Positions 43,751-53,066 of a stretch of DNA of 64,000 nucleotides are shown piece by piece. The stretch spans positions 124,001-188,000 of the forward strand of contig JAUWGH010000001.1 of NCBI GenBank assembly GCA_030606485.1. The letters are read 5' to 3'. The translations under genes were made by a program, and so were the position numbers. Every line of letters begins with the position of its first letter. Positions within the stretch are counted from its first letter, which is position 1. Below the pieces are notes generated by a model. The model was not told the origin of the DNA. It searched no databases and saw only the letters and a list, made by a program, of their open reading frames with translations. The stretch comes from Promethearchaeota archaeon. GTDB lineage: Archaea; Asgardarchaeota; Lokiarchaeia; Sigyniarchaeales; SOKP01.

Positions 43751-44890
43751 TCAAACTTTTTTTTCCCAATATTTTTTGATTCGAAAATCAATTTCATTTA
43801 TTCTATTCTTTTGTTCGGGGATAATATGGACCTCTTTTAAATCATCTAAATTGTTAGATTCAATAATTTTTATTATATCTTGTAAAAACATAACATTCAT
43901 TTTGGCCCTGGTATCTGCATCTGCACTCGCATTATGAGGTATAAAAGTAAATCGCAAATTAGGATTCTCTTTTTTTATTATTTTAAAACGTTCTAAGATT
44001 TGAGGTTCGATTGGTTCAATTGGTCCGAAAACATCAAACGCTAAATTTATCGAGATCTCTCTATTTTCTAATAATTCTAAAAGATCATAAATATTAATTA
44101 TTTCCCCTCGTGCGGTGTTAACTAAAAGTGCATCCTTTTTCATTAATTTTAATAAATCTCTATTGACAATTCCTTTAGTTTTTTCCATTAATGGAATATG
44201 AAGTGAAATAATATCACAATTGGTAAAAATTTCTTCATAATTATCAATAAATTTTATTCCCGGATATTCTTTTTCCATCGCTTTATTTCTGAACATATCA
44301 TTATACCATATTTTTACTCCCCAAGGATATAATCTTTTTATTACCTCCTGGCCTATTTGACCTACACCAATAATTCCCAGTGTTTTGTTATCAATTTTTG
44401 AACACAGTTTTTGGTCGAGGTCCCACTTCTCTTCCGCTGTCCATTTTCCATTCCATACAAAATTATGTAAATCAACTAAGTTTCTAAGATTTTCTAAAAT
44501 AATTGCTATTGTAAAATCTGCTACAGTCTCAAAAAGAACACCCGGAGTAGTAGTTATTAGAATTTTATCTCCAGAAACCCTACCAATATGGTTATATCCC
44601 ATTGTAGCAGTAGCAACAGCAAAAACTTCTGAATTTACAAGAAAATCTGTTGGTAATTCATGACTCAAATGACATCCAATAATATCAGGATTAAAATTTT
44701 GTATTTCATCATGTATTTGAGATTCTAAAGGAAAACGTCCATCGAATATTTTTATTTCAGCTTTCTTTTTTAGAATATCCCATAATTCCACTATTTTTTC
44801 TCGATATTTTTTACTTATTTTTGAATTTAAGCCAATTTCGGTATCAGAAAATACGTTTGAAGTGAAAAAGATTTTTGTTTTATATTGCAT
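43751..44890 (-). CDS. D-isomer-specific 2-hydroxyacid dehydrogenase
   Basis: About 379 residues from ATG 44890. NAD-binding GIIGVGQIGQEVIKRL (about residues 164-179), LLVNTARGEIINIYDLL with catalytic Arg, DVFGPIEPIEPQIL with the Glu region and FIPHNASAD with the catalytic His are present. It is a glyoxylate/hydroxypyruvate-reductase-type enzyme; substrate not decided. First gene of a seven-gene minus-strand run. The C-terminus is slightly longer than usual. Confidence 0.85.
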   Translation of the reverse strand: MQYKTKIFFTSNVFSDTEIGLNSKISKKYREKIVELWDILKKKAEIKIFDGRFPLESQIHDEIQNFNPDIIGCHLSHELPTDFLVNSEVFAVATATMGYNHIGRVSGDKILITTTPGVLFETVADFTIAIILENLRNLVDLHNFVWNGKWTAEEKWDLDQKLCSKIDNKTLGIIGVGQIGQEVIKRLYPWGVKIWYNDMFRNKAMEKEYPGIKFIDNYEEIFTNCDIISLHIPLMEKTKGIVNRDLLKLMKKDALLVNTARGEIINIYDLLELLENREISINLAFDVFGPIEPIEPQILERFKIIKKENPNLRFTFIPHNASADADTRAKMNVMFLQDIIKIIESNNLDDLKEVHIIPEQKNRINEIDFRIKKYWEKKV

Positions 44891-45071
44891 CTTATTCAAA
44901 TTACTTTATTTTTATACTATTACTTAAATTAAAAAAAAATTAAAATTTTTTATTTTTGATAAAAAATCTGCATAGAACATAATTTCAAATATTTCATTAA
45001 ATCTTCATAGGATGATTTAAATTAATGCAAATAAGCCTAACATTTAAAAAAATAAATAGAAAAAAGAAATC

Positions 45072-45941
45072 TTAAAATTCATAGCCACACTGTTTGCATA
45101 TACGCTTCTTGGCGTACAACGGAATATGACCAACATAAGACAGCACTTTACTCTTATCTTCAACCTCTTTAATTTTAACTCCACCACACATTGGACATAT
45201 TATTCTCTCATCACTTGAAAAACCTCCAGCTGCGCTAATCTCTGGTGGCTTTAACTCACTTAATTCAGACTCCACTTCTTCTAATTTCTCAGCAGTCTTA
45301 GCCAATGCATCATCTTTCTGTGCGAGAGAAGTTGTTAGAGCAGTCAATTGACTATCCTTTTCTTTCAAATCTTTGGTTAATTCACTAATTCTATCATGAT
45401 TAGAAGCAATTTCAGTTTCAAGTTCTTTGATTTTATTTGTTTTTGCTTCGAGATTAATTTTAAGTTCTTCTCCTTCTTTTTCTAATTTAGTTTTAAGTTC
45501 TTCTATATCTTTATCTTTTTGTGATATTTCCTTTTCTAAATCAGCAACAGTTCCAGACACATTATTTAATTTTCCTTCTAATTCTGTATTTCTTGTTTTA
45601 ACATCGCTTAGTTCATTTTCTAATTCAGTTTTAGTTGATTGTAGATTTGATTCAAGTTCAATAATTTTACTATCAGATGTTTCCTTTTCTTCTTTTAGAG
45701 CACTCAAATTTGATTCTGTTGAACTCAATTTTTCTTTAGTTTCATTCAAACTCTGTTCCGTTGAAGATAATTTATCATTAGTTTCATTTAATTCTTTAAT
45801 TTTTTTATCCAATTGTGTTTTAGTAGTAGCTAATTGTTTTTCTAAATCATTCACTTTCGCTCGTAAATCTAGTAAAACCTTCCCTTGAACCTTTTGTGTC
45901 TTACTTGGTTTTGCTTCTATTGCAGCCCAATTAATACTAAT
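45072..45941 (-). CDS. Coiled-coil protein with C-terminal zinc ribbon; apparent AUU start
   Basis: 289 residues. After an N-terminal SINWAAIEAKPSKTQKVQGK comes a coiled coil of about 190 residues made of near-repeats such as LNETKEKLSSTESNLSALK. It ends in a zinc ribbon ICPMCGGVKIKEVEDKS...RICKQCGYEF. The first standard start is GTG 45854, but the frame continues upstream with coherent sequence and reaches a TGA only after ATT 45941. AAGGTGA lies six bases before that ATT, an ideal spacing, so AUU is the best start. Function unknown; possibly a scaffold or filament-like protein. Confidence 0.75.
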   Translation of the reverse strand: MSINWAAIEAKPSKTQKVQGKVLLDLRAKVNDLEKQLATTKTQLDKKIKELNETNDKLSSTEQSLNETKEKLSSTESNLSALKEEKETSDSKIIELESNLQSTKTELENELSDVKTRNTELEGKLNNVSGTVADLEKEISQKDKDIEELKTKLEKEGEELKINLEAKTNKIKELETEIASNHDRISELTKDLKEKDSQLTALTTSLAQKDDALAKTAEKLEEVESELSELKPPEISAAGGFSSDERIICPMCGGVKIKEVEDKSKVLSYVGHIPLYAKKRICKQCGYEF

Positions 45942-45947
45942 TGTTTT

Positions 45948-45954
45948 TCACCTT
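45948..45954 (-). promoter_or_regulatory. Shine-Dalgarno sequence before an AUU start
   Basis: AAGGTGA, a full seven-base match to the archaeal anti-SD, six bases before in-frame ATT 45941. No standard start lies within range. It is the clearest case of a non-standard start in this window. Confidence 0.6.
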
Positions 45955-46111
45955 AATAACTTTATATAAATCGATATATTTAGTAATATAACTTTAAATA
46001 TTTTAAATCTGTTCTTCTTAATTAAAATTTTGAAAAAAAAACTATTTTGGATATCTTTAGTACTATAAAAATATTTTATATTAAAAAAATTAACTGTATT
46101 TGTGTTTCAAT

Positions 46112-46930
46112 ATGGTGCAATTAAAGAATAATAAAATTCAGATCATTTCTACATCTGGTATTTTTAAGGATAAAGCATCATTTTTTTTATTAATTGAATT
46201 TATTTGTGGTATTTTTATTGTAATCTATACAAGTTTATGGTTAATAGATTATTTACTTCAAGGATTTTGGATTTTATGGTTATTAGTTCCATTATCTGTA
46301 TATGGTTGTTTGTATCTATTCACATTTACTACTACATTTATTGCATTTCTATTATTGCGATTAGTAAATAAAATTTATCCTCCTAAAGAGGGAATATTTG
46401 AGCGAAATAGTAAAGGTTGGAAATTTTGGAGGTATAGATATTGGATAACCTATCTTCCTCTTTGGTCAGTAAGAGCACTACCACTTCCTTGGTTGGATAT
46501 TGCTATATATAGAATTTTTGGAGTAAAATTAGGAAGAAATGTATGTATTTATGATGGGTGGGTTGATCCCGAATTTATAACTATCGGAGAAAATACAATG
46601 ACAAGTCTGAATACAATAATCCACTCACATTTAATATATAATGATAAACTAATAATACAGCGTGTAGAAATTGGAAAAAATTGCATCATTGGACCCCAAA
46701 CAATTGTTTCTCCAGGAACCACTTTGGAAGAAGGAACAATTTTAGGAGCCAATAGTATTACAAAAATTGGACAAGTATTAGAAGGAGGTAAAATTCATGT
46801 TGGTGTTCCCGTCTCAAAAAGCTTTCCAATTATGAGTATTGAGGAGACTGAGACTAAATTGGCAAAGCTTGGAGTTGAACAATATAAAAAAAAACAAGAA
46901 GGTAAGAATCAGGAGGAGAAAAAAGAATGA
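46112..46930 (+). CDS. Membrane-anchored hexapeptide-repeat acyltransferase-like protein (copy 1)
   Basis: About 272 residues from ATG 46112. Two membrane helices (IEFICGIFIVIYTSLWLI and ILWLLVPLSVYGCLYLF) are followed by a left-handed beta-helix with hexapeptide repeats: IGENTMTSLNTII, IGKNCIIGPQTIVSPGTTLEEGTILGANSIT. It resembles O-acetyltransferase/Maa domains linked to membrane lipids or polysaccharide. A catalytic His (HSHLIYND) is visible. It overlaps copy 2 by four bases (ATGA), so both are translated together and probably form a mixed trimer. Confidence 0.75.
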   Translation: MVQLKNNKIQIISTSGIFKDKASFFLLIEFICGIFIVIYTSLWLIDYLLQGFWILWLLVPLSVYGCLYLFTFTTTFIAFLLLRLVNKIYPPKEGIFERNSKGWKFWRYRYWITYLPLWSVRALPLPWLDIAIYRIFGVKLGRNVCIYDGWVDPEFITIGENTMTSLNTIIHSHLIYNDKLIIQRVEIGKNCIIGPQTIVSPGTTLEEGTILGANSITKIGQVLEGGKIHVGVPVSKSFPIMSIEETETKLAKLGVEQYKKKQEGKNQEEKKE

Positions 46931-47670
46931 GTGGTCCAACTAGTATGAAGCTTGCTTCTCCTACTCCAGTAGATGCACGAATTAGGAAAAAATATTTAAT
47001 TATCTATTTTATAATAATATTTCTTAGTTTTATCCCCTTAACGATTTTCGAAAATTATTATTTTAAACTTTTTTGGGTATCTGGATGGATTTGGTTATTT
47101 TGGATTCTCTTTCCACTTAATATCATTGCTGGGATATATATCCTGTTACTTAGCTCACTTATTGTTTCCAAAATTTTTATTATGATTGTTAATTTAATTC
47201 ACAAACCAAAAGAAGGAATCTTCCAACGAGACATTAAAGATAAGGATTATTTATTTTGGAATATTAGAAATTTGATAAAAAAGTGGCCACTTTATATATC
47301 TGGAACAAATCCTTTGCCATGGTTAAAAAATAAATTTGTTTTAAGGATTTTTGGAGTTAGAATAGGAAAGAATACATCTTGTGATCAATGTTGGATATCT
47401 TCAGAATTTATTTCTATTGGAAATAATGTAATTTGCGGGATTAGTAGCACAATACTCTCATATGGAATTGAAAAGGATAAGTTCTTTTTAAAAAGGATCG
47501 TAATTAACAGTAATGTTGAAATGGGTTCTAAGGTTGTATTAATGCCTGGAACTCAAGTAGGAGAAAACGCAAAGATTTCTGCACATTCTTATACCTTACC
47601 AGGACAAATATTGGAGGTAAATAAAAATTACGGTGGTCATCCTGCTAAACTACTGGAAGAATCTAAGTAA
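46927..47670 (+). CDS. Membrane-anchored hexapeptide-repeat acyltransferase-like protein (copy 2)
   Basis: 247 residues, a divergent tandem duplicate of the upstream gene. Two membrane helices, then KPKEGIFQRDIKD, NPLPWLKNKFVLRIFGVRIGKN and beta-helix repeats (IGNNVICGISSTILSYG, MGSKVVLMPGTQVGENAKISAHSYTLPG). The His of copy 1's HSHL is replaced by Ser-Tyr in LSYGIE, so copy 2 may be a structural subunit. It starts at ATG 46927 inside the end of copy 1 and converges by eight bases with the metallophosphoesterase gene. Confidence 0.72.
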   Translation: MSGPTSMKLASPTPVDARIRKKYLIIYFIIIFLSFIPLTIFENYYFKLFWVSGWIWLFWILFPLNIIAGIYILLLSSLIVSKIFIMIVNLIHKPKEGIFQRDIKDKDYLFWNIRNLIKKWPLYISGTNPLPWLKNKFVLRIFGVRIGKNTSCDQCWISSEFISIGNNVICGISSTILSYGIEKDKFFLKRIVINSNVEMGSKVVLMPGTQVGENAKISAHSYTLPGQILEVNKNYGGHPAKLLEESK

Positions 47671-49249
47671 ATAGATTAATTGAATATCTCCCAATATTTG
47701 TAATTTTATTTTCCGTTAAATCATTCTCATATAATTCTACTAAGCCATCTCTATAAAGGTCTATTTCTACAAAAACCTCGTTGAAATAATCCTTTTTCAA
47801 ACTGGATACGCTAGAAAATATTGAATTATCTATTTTTGTATTTAAAGACAAACCGGATGAGCTGGTTAGAATTAAAGCAATCTGTGATAAAGAAAATCTT
47901 GATAATACATCTCCAGCATCAACTAATTCTGTTTTCCAAACACTCATGGGTGTAGGAATTATCTCATGATGACATAAAACACAAATTACTTTTTCTCTTG
48001 ATTTTTTCATAGTCTGTTCTGAAATTTCTTTTATTCTACGGCGTCCAATTCGACCAAATTTAGAATTAAATGTAGTTGTATCCAATGCCAAAACAACCAG
48101 TTTATCATCTTCATAAGTAGAATCTAAATCACCAATATTTTTGAGCCATAATTGATAACCATTTGGTTTAACATCATTTATTCCGGGAACTACGATGTAA
48201 GGATATGTTATTTCCTTTAATCTCTCTCTTGCAAATTCATACTCTTCTTTATAACTATTCTTAGTGACATTTCCAGAGTGCAAAACAATTGAAATGTCAT
48301 TTTGATTGTTGATTTTTTGAATTAATTTATTAAAGGTTTGTTCTGTTTTTTTATCGTCTGGAGAAAGAGAAGAATCAAAAAAGTGTATTATTTTACAAAA
48401 AAGTTTTTCATCTTTTTTTTTCTTTCTCAATGAATAAGTGGATACTTTTCGAAAAATTTCTTTTTTAAATTTTTCTTGCTGTAGGATTGGAATAATATTA
48501 AATCTAAAAATATCATTATTCAAATCTATTATATTGTAAGTAAAATTTTCCCTATATCTTGTTTTATTAGAGGAGAATGTACCGGAATTAAAGGCTAGCA
48601 GATCATGGTTCCCAAAATTAATAGTATAAAGATTGGATATATGTCTATGTCCATTTAAAACTAAATGAACCCCACACTCCTTAAGTACTTGAAGCATATC
48701 ACCAGAATCAAGGATTGCAGATCTCTCCTTCCCTGTATGTGGGATTGGTATCAATTGATGATGAAAACAAACCACTTTCATTTTATTAGGTCGATCAAGC
48801 AATAAATTTTTTACCCTCATCATTGTTCTATAATTAATTTTACCTGTTGCTAGGTCAGGTATTGTTGAGTCTAATGCCAATAAGAAAAAATTCTCATCTT
48901 CAATTTCAAAATGTCTTTCACCAATCATTTCTTCAAAAAGTAGGTATCCTACGTTTAAAGCATCATGATTTCCAATAACATATTGAACTGGGACTTTTTG
49001 CTTTATCTCACTCATTAAAGTCTTTGCATATTCGAATTCAAGTAGAGTGCCATTTTGGGTGAGATCTCCAAGATGTATAATATAATCAATATTTTTGAGT
49101 TTATTTATTTGCTCAATTCCCTTTTTAAAAGCAGTCAAATTAAAATCCGATTCACTATTACTTATATGAGTATCTGAAATTATCAAAAATCTTTTTTTTA
49201 CGCCTTCTGAAATTGTTGGATTTGCTACTTTAATAGAAGTTGTTTTCAT
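47663..49249 (-). CDS. Tandem metallophosphoesterase, second domain degenerate
   Basis: 528 residues in two related halves. The first has all calcineurin-like motifs: ISDTHISN, HLGDLTQNG, GNHD, CFHHQ and NGHRHISN, so it should hydrolyse phosphoesters with two metals. The second (from about residue 290) keeps the fold pattern but has lost the ligands: HFFDSSLS for DxH, HSGNVTKNS for GD, PGIND for GNHD, and TSSSGL for GHxH, retaining only CHHEI. It is therefore probably a non-catalytic regulatory or dimerisation domain. It starts at ATG 49249. Confidence 0.8.
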   Translation of the reverse strand: MKTTSIKVANPTISEGVKKRFLIISDTHISNSESDFNLTAFKKGIEQINKLKNIDYIIHLGDLTQNGTLLEFEYAKTLMSEIKQKVPVQYVIGNHDALNVGYLLFEEMIGERHFEIEDENFFLLALDSTIPDLATGKINYRTMMRVKNLLLDRPNKMKVVCFHHQLIPIPHTGKERSAILDSGDMLQVLKECGVHLVLNGHRHISNLYTINFGNHDLLAFNSGTFSSNKTRYRENFTYNIIDLNNDIFRFNIIPILQQEKFKKEIFRKVSTYSLRKKKKDEKLFCKIIHFFDSSLSPDDKKTEQTFNKLIQKINNQNDISIVLHSGNVTKNSYKEEYEFARERLKEITYPYIVVPGINDVKPNGYQLWLKNIGDLDSTYEDDKLVVLALDTTTFNSKFGRIGRRRIKEISEQTMKKSREKVICVLCHHEIIPTPMSVWKTELVDAGDVLSRFSLSQIALILTSSSGLSLNTKIDNSIFSSVSSLKKDYFNEVFVEIDLYRDGLVELYENDLTENKITNIGRYSINLFT

Positions 49250-49311
49250 ATTTATTTAAAAACAAATTAACTATAAAATTATTAATATATTAAAATTATT
49301 AAGGTATTAAA

Positions 49312-50535
49312 ATGCAAAACATAAACTCAAAGCTTTTTAATTTGATTCTCATCCGATACGGTGAAATTTGGCTTAAATCAAAGAAAATTAAAAGCCGAAT
49401 GCTAAAAACTCTAACAAAAAATATCATATTTTCTTTGAAAAAAAATAATATACCTTTTCATAAATATCAATACACTCAAGATTTTGCAAGAATACTGTTT
49501 TTCTTAAAAAATGAAGATATAAATAAGGCCATTGGCGTCTTAAAAAAGAAAGTCTTTGGAATCCACTCAATTAGTCCTGCAATAAGAACCTCGAGTATAT
49601 TAAAAAATATTATCAATAGAACTCTTGAAATAGGGAAAGATATTTTAGATCAGAATGATTCTTTTGCTATAAGAGCAAGGAGGTCTGGAAAACATCCATT
49701 TACATCACAAGATGTTGCAGAACAGTGTGGATATGCAGTTTTAAGTTGTTTTAAAGATTTGAATCTAAATGTTAATTTATCAAATCCAAAAAAAAATATA
49801 TTTATCGAAGTTCGAGATAATTTTACTTATATTTTCACGAGAATTATAAAAACTGATTGGGGAGGTCTTCCAATTGAACCCGGTAAGCATATTATTAATA
49901 TGGATATTGGACGACCAACTGATTCTCTTGCGGCATTCTTATTAATGAAACGTGGTTGCAAAATACACCCGATTATTTTTAATTTATTCGAAAATAAGAA
50001 AAATTTAGATTCAATTTTGAGTAATTATAAGATTATAGGGACATACTATAACGATAAAAATTTAGACCTTAATATCATAAATTTTAATCCTATTTTAAAA
50101 AAAATTCATAACGAAATCAGTGAAAAAAAGTATGTGTGCGCTCTTTGTAATTTAATTCGATTAAAAATTATATCAAATCTTTTAAAATCTAGTCACTTTA
50201 AAGGCAAAATCAAAATTCGAGGATTAACCACTGGTATCAATTTAACTAACATCGATTGTTGCCCTAATGCTGTAGACCTAGATATTCTAGCATATAGTAA
50301 TGAATTTTTAGACTTACCAGTTTTCACATCTTGTATCGGTTTAGAAATAAAAGAAATTATTGATATGTTAAATAAAATCTCTCCTCATCTGAAAGGAAAA
50401 AAATATTGTCCTTACTGCCCCAAAAATCAGGAGTTTAACTATCAATTAGTTTATGATTTATATGAATCGATGAATTTAGAAAAATATATCAAAAAAGAAT
50501 TATTTGAAGTCAAAAACCTCAATATCTATTCGTAG
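49312..50535 (+). CDS. ThiI-like tRNA sulfurtransferase with altered PP-loop
   Basis: 407 residues. The ferredoxin-like/THUMP start LILIRYGEIWLKSKKIKSRM, the THUMP domain (about 60-170) and the domain after it match ThiI, which makes 4-thiouridine at position 8 of tRNA. The PP-loop that should read SGGxDS is GRPTDS (INMDIGRPTDSLAAFLLMKRG, about residue 205), so the usual phosphate-binding glycines are missing. Cys pairs CALC and the C-terminal CPYC are present. It may use a different sulfur transfer chemistry or be inactive in adenylation. It is followed at 70 bases by a ubiquitin-like sulfur carrier gene. Confidence 0.8.
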   Translation: MQNINSKLFNLILIRYGEIWLKSKKIKSRMLKTLTKNIIFSLKKNNIPFHKYQYTQDFARILFFLKNEDINKAIGVLKKKVFGIHSISPAIRTSSILKNIINRTLEIGKDILDQNDSFAIRARRSGKHPFTSQDVAEQCGYAVLSCFKDLNLNVNLSNPKKNIFIEVRDNFTYIFTRIIKTDWGGLPIEPGKHIINMDIGRPTDSLAAFLLMKRGCKIHPIIFNLFENKKNLDSILSNYKIIGTYYNDKNLDLNIINFNPILKKIHNEISEKKYVCALCNLIRLKIISNLLKSSHFKGKIKIRGLTTGINLTNIDCCPNAVDLDILAYSNEFLDLPVFTSCIGLEIKEIIDMLNKISPHLKGKKYCPYCPKNQEFNYQLVYDLYESMNLEKYIKKELFEVKNLNIYS

Positions 50536-50607
50536 TGAAAATAAAATTTTATTAATTTTTTATAATAATGAGGTTTAAAAAGTCATAAAAACTCTTATTA
50601 TAAGATT

Positions 50608-50889
50608 ATGGCTAAAGTACGGCTATATTTACTAAATATTTTTTATCTAAGAGTTAAAAAGAACCTTTTAGAATATGAAGCTAATAATATCAAACAACTC
50701 ATTTCAAAATTTGTAGCTGAATATAAAGATAAAATTGGAACCGATTTTTTAAATACAAAACAAAATTTTGTGAATGACCTAATAATAATCCTTCTAAATG
50801 GTAGAAATATACGATTCTTAAAAGGGAAAAAAACCAAATTAAGTGATAATGATAAAATTTATCTATCTCTTCCAGTTTCGGGAGGTTAA
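50608..50889 (+). CDS. Ubiquitin-like sulfur carrier (MoaD/ThiS/SAMP-like)
   Basis: 93 residues with a beta-grasp pattern (KVRLYLLNIFYLRVKKNLLEY ... IILLNGRNIRFLKG ... KIYLSLPVSGG). It ends in the diglycine SGG needed for thiocarboxylation or protein conjugation. It may deliver sulfur for molybdopterin or tRNA thiolation, or act as a SAMP/Urm1-like modifier. Its place right behind the ThiI-like gene favours tRNA thiolation. It starts at ATG 50608. E1-like partners are not in the window. Confidence 0.85.
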   Translation: MAKVRLYLLNIFYLRVKKNLLEYEANNIKQLISKFVAEYKDKIGTDFLNTKQNFVNDLIIILLNGRNIRFLKGKKTKLSDNDKIYLSLPVSGG

Positions 50890-50988
50890 ATCTAAATCAT
50901 GAGAAATTTTATATATAGTATCATTCTATATATTTTACAACTGTAAAGTGAAAATTTTGAATTATACTAAGATCATTTTCTGATTATA

Positions 50989-51921
50989 ATGCCAAAGAAA
51001 TCCATTAAATTTTTAGGTTTAGATTTCGCGGGAAAGACAAGCATAATTACTGCTATCAAAGAAAAATTTGGTTATATAGAAAAAGTAAAAGAATTAAAAC
51101 CTACAAGATATATTGAACGAGAGGAATTTCAATTCTTAAATTTAGAAATTATTAGCCACGATTTTGGAGGTCAAGTACAATATAGAGATGATTATTTAAA
51201 ATACCCTAACCGTTATCTTGCAAATACAGATCTTTTATTTTATATAGTTGATTGCCAGGATTCTGAACGTTATGGGGAATCACTGGATTATTTTGATAGA
51301 GTTATGGAATACTTTAAGGAACAACGCCAGAATATTCCGATCATGGTTCTTTTACATAAATTCGATCCTGAAATAAAAGAAAATCGAGAGTTAAATAAAA
51401 GAGCATTGGTATTAAAGCAAAATTTATTGAAATATAAAGAATTTCAGATTTATTTTTTTGAAACTTCTATTTTTGATATTAAAAGTATTATGGATGCTTT
51501 TTCAACGGGTTTGTCATTTCTCTTCGAAAATATTGAGATGCTTTATAGCTACTTCGAAGATATTTCTAAAAGATATAATATTCTTTTCATTTCTTTAATT
51601 GATTCTACTGGAATCACTGTTGGAGAATATTATTCGGCATTAAGGTTGATTGATAAATTGAAAATTTATAATATCTACTTGGAAGTTTTAAAAAAAGTTA
51701 AAATGGAAAATAAAGAAAAATATGAATTTTCTGATATACTTTCAAATGGAAAACGTTTTTCTGGTGTTATTGAAGTTTTAAATTTAAGTAATTTCGATTT
51801 TTATTTATTAATTATAATTGAAGAAGAAAAAGAAGATTTAGAAAAAACGATTAGCGCTTTAGATGCCATTGAAGCCGAGAAAGATAAAATGGAAGTAATT
51901 ATTTCACAAATCCTTACATAA
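50989..51921 (+). CDS. Rag-like small GTPase with C-terminal roadblock/longin-like domain
   Basis: 310 residues. P-loop GLDFAGKTS (residues 9-17), KPTRYI in switch I, ISHDFGGQ in switch II. The G4 motif is HKFD (about residue 124) instead of NKxD; eukaryotic RagA/Gtr1 and RagC carry HKMD/HKVD at the same place, a specific Rag hallmark. After residue 185, ILFISLIDSTGITVGEYYS and FDFYLLIIIEEE fit a roadblock/longin-like domain, the arrangement of Rag GTPases. Probably acts at membranes with roadblock partners. It is a single gene starting at ATG 50989; the C-terminus of the minus-strand kinase meets it. Confidence 0.88.
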   Translation: MPKKSIKFLGLDFAGKTSIITAIKEKFGYIEKVKELKPTRYIEREEFQFLNLEIISHDFGGQVQYRDDYLKYPNRYLANTDLLFYIVDCQDSERYGESLDYFDRVMEYFKEQRQNIPIMVLLHKFDPEIKENRELNKRALVLKQNLLKYKEFQIYFFETSIFDIKSIMDAFSTGLSFLFENIEMLYSYFEDISKRYNILFISLIDSTGITVGEYYSALRLIDKLKIYNIYLEVLKKVKMENKEKYEFSDILSNGKRFSGVIEVLNLSNFDFYLLIIIEEEKEDLEKTISALDAIEAEKDKMEVIISQILT

Positions 51922-51937
51922 ATTCTCTACTATAAAA

Positions 51938-53026
51938 TTAGCTCTTTAAAAATTCATCTAATTCTTCTTTATCTGGGCTCTCTCCTTTTGAGATTTTAAA
52001 TGCAGCTGTATATGTACCAAATTTTCCGCAATTTTCTAGTACTTCAAATAATTCTTTACGATTTTCCGGCTGATAAAGTGATTTAAGATGGTTTAAATCT
52101 TCAATAAGATTATATAGTTTTGAAATAAATCCAGCAGAATAGGTATCTCCAGCACCAGTTTGGTCTAAAACTTTAACTGGCATAATTGGGATTTTAATTT
52201 TAATATCATATTCGCTCCTAATAAAGGAACCTTTTCTTCCATGTGTGTAAATCCTTATATGGGAAAATTTTTTCATTATTTCATCAATGACATCAATTAA
52301 ATTCTCTATTCCAATTTCATCTTCAACGTTTATTAATGATTTTCCCAATATTTCCGCCAAATCCCTAAGATTAGAAAACATAATATCCATTTTATAATTT
52401 AAAATTTCTCGTAATTCTTCAATTGACTTTACTTGTTGTAATTCTAACGTGAAGATGGATATAATATTTTTATTTTTTGACAATTGAATGGGCTTTTTAT
52501 ATTTTTTTGCAATAGGTGTAAAGAAAATAATCTTATTTCCAGTTAAAACTCTCTCGTTTAATTCAATTTTATCAAAATTCATTTCCCGTTTTAAATTTGG
52601 AGCAACTAAGATTTTTGTAATCGAAGAGTCCTCAATAATTGTACTAATTGGGGTTGGTTTATCAATTTGATATACATTTTCTATGTCAATTCCCATATTT
52701 CCCAATTCGTCTAATATCCAACTCGCGTCTTTTCCAATAATTGTCAATAATTTTATTGGTAATCCTAATTTTAACATTAATTCTGCAGAATTATTCCCGT
52801 TTCCTCCACGATTTAAAAATGAAATTCCTTCATTTTTTTTGTGTGAATCCAAAATCGTCTCTAAAACCCTTTCTTTCAAAAAATTTTTCGATTTAATTTT
52901 ATTAATTTCATAAAGACCAAAGATTTTATCTGAAATTCTTTCAATAAGTTGGTTAAAGAATTTTGTTTTATAATACAAGTCAATATGGCATTCTCCTACA
53001 ACTAAGATTTTTTTTCTCTCTTTCAT
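51938..53026 (-). CDS. PfkB-family carbohydrate/nucleoside kinase
   Basis: 362 residues of the ribokinase superfamily. NRGGNGNNSAELMLKLGL (about residues 72-89) binds the substrate, IDKPTPISTIIED follows, and DQTGAGDTYSAGF (about residues 285-297) is the PfkB signature 2 with the catalytic Asp and anion hole. The N-terminal GECHIDLYY is the start of the first strand. The N-terminal part from about 25 to 60 is longer than in ribokinase. The substrate is unknown. Confidence 0.85.
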   Translation of the reverse strand: MKERKKILVVGECHIDLYYKTKFFNQLIERISDKIFGLYEINKIKSKNFLKERVLETILDSHKKNEGISFLNRGGNGNNSAELMLKLGLPIKLLTIIGKDASWILDELGNMGIDIENVYQIDKPTPISTIIEDSSITKILVAPNLKREMNFDKIELNERVLTGNKIIFFTPIAKKYKKPIQLSKNKNIISIFTLELQQVKSIEELREILNYKMDIMFSNLRDLAEILGKSLINVEDEIGIENLIDVIDEIMKKFSHIRIYTHGRKGSFIRSEYDIKIKIPIMPVKVLDQTGAGDTYSAGFISKLYNLIEDLNHLKSLYQPENRKELFEVLENCGKFGTYTAAFKISKGESPDKEELDEFLKS

Positions 53027-53066
53027 GATAATCAGATTCTTATCTCTAAAATATGATTACAAAATG

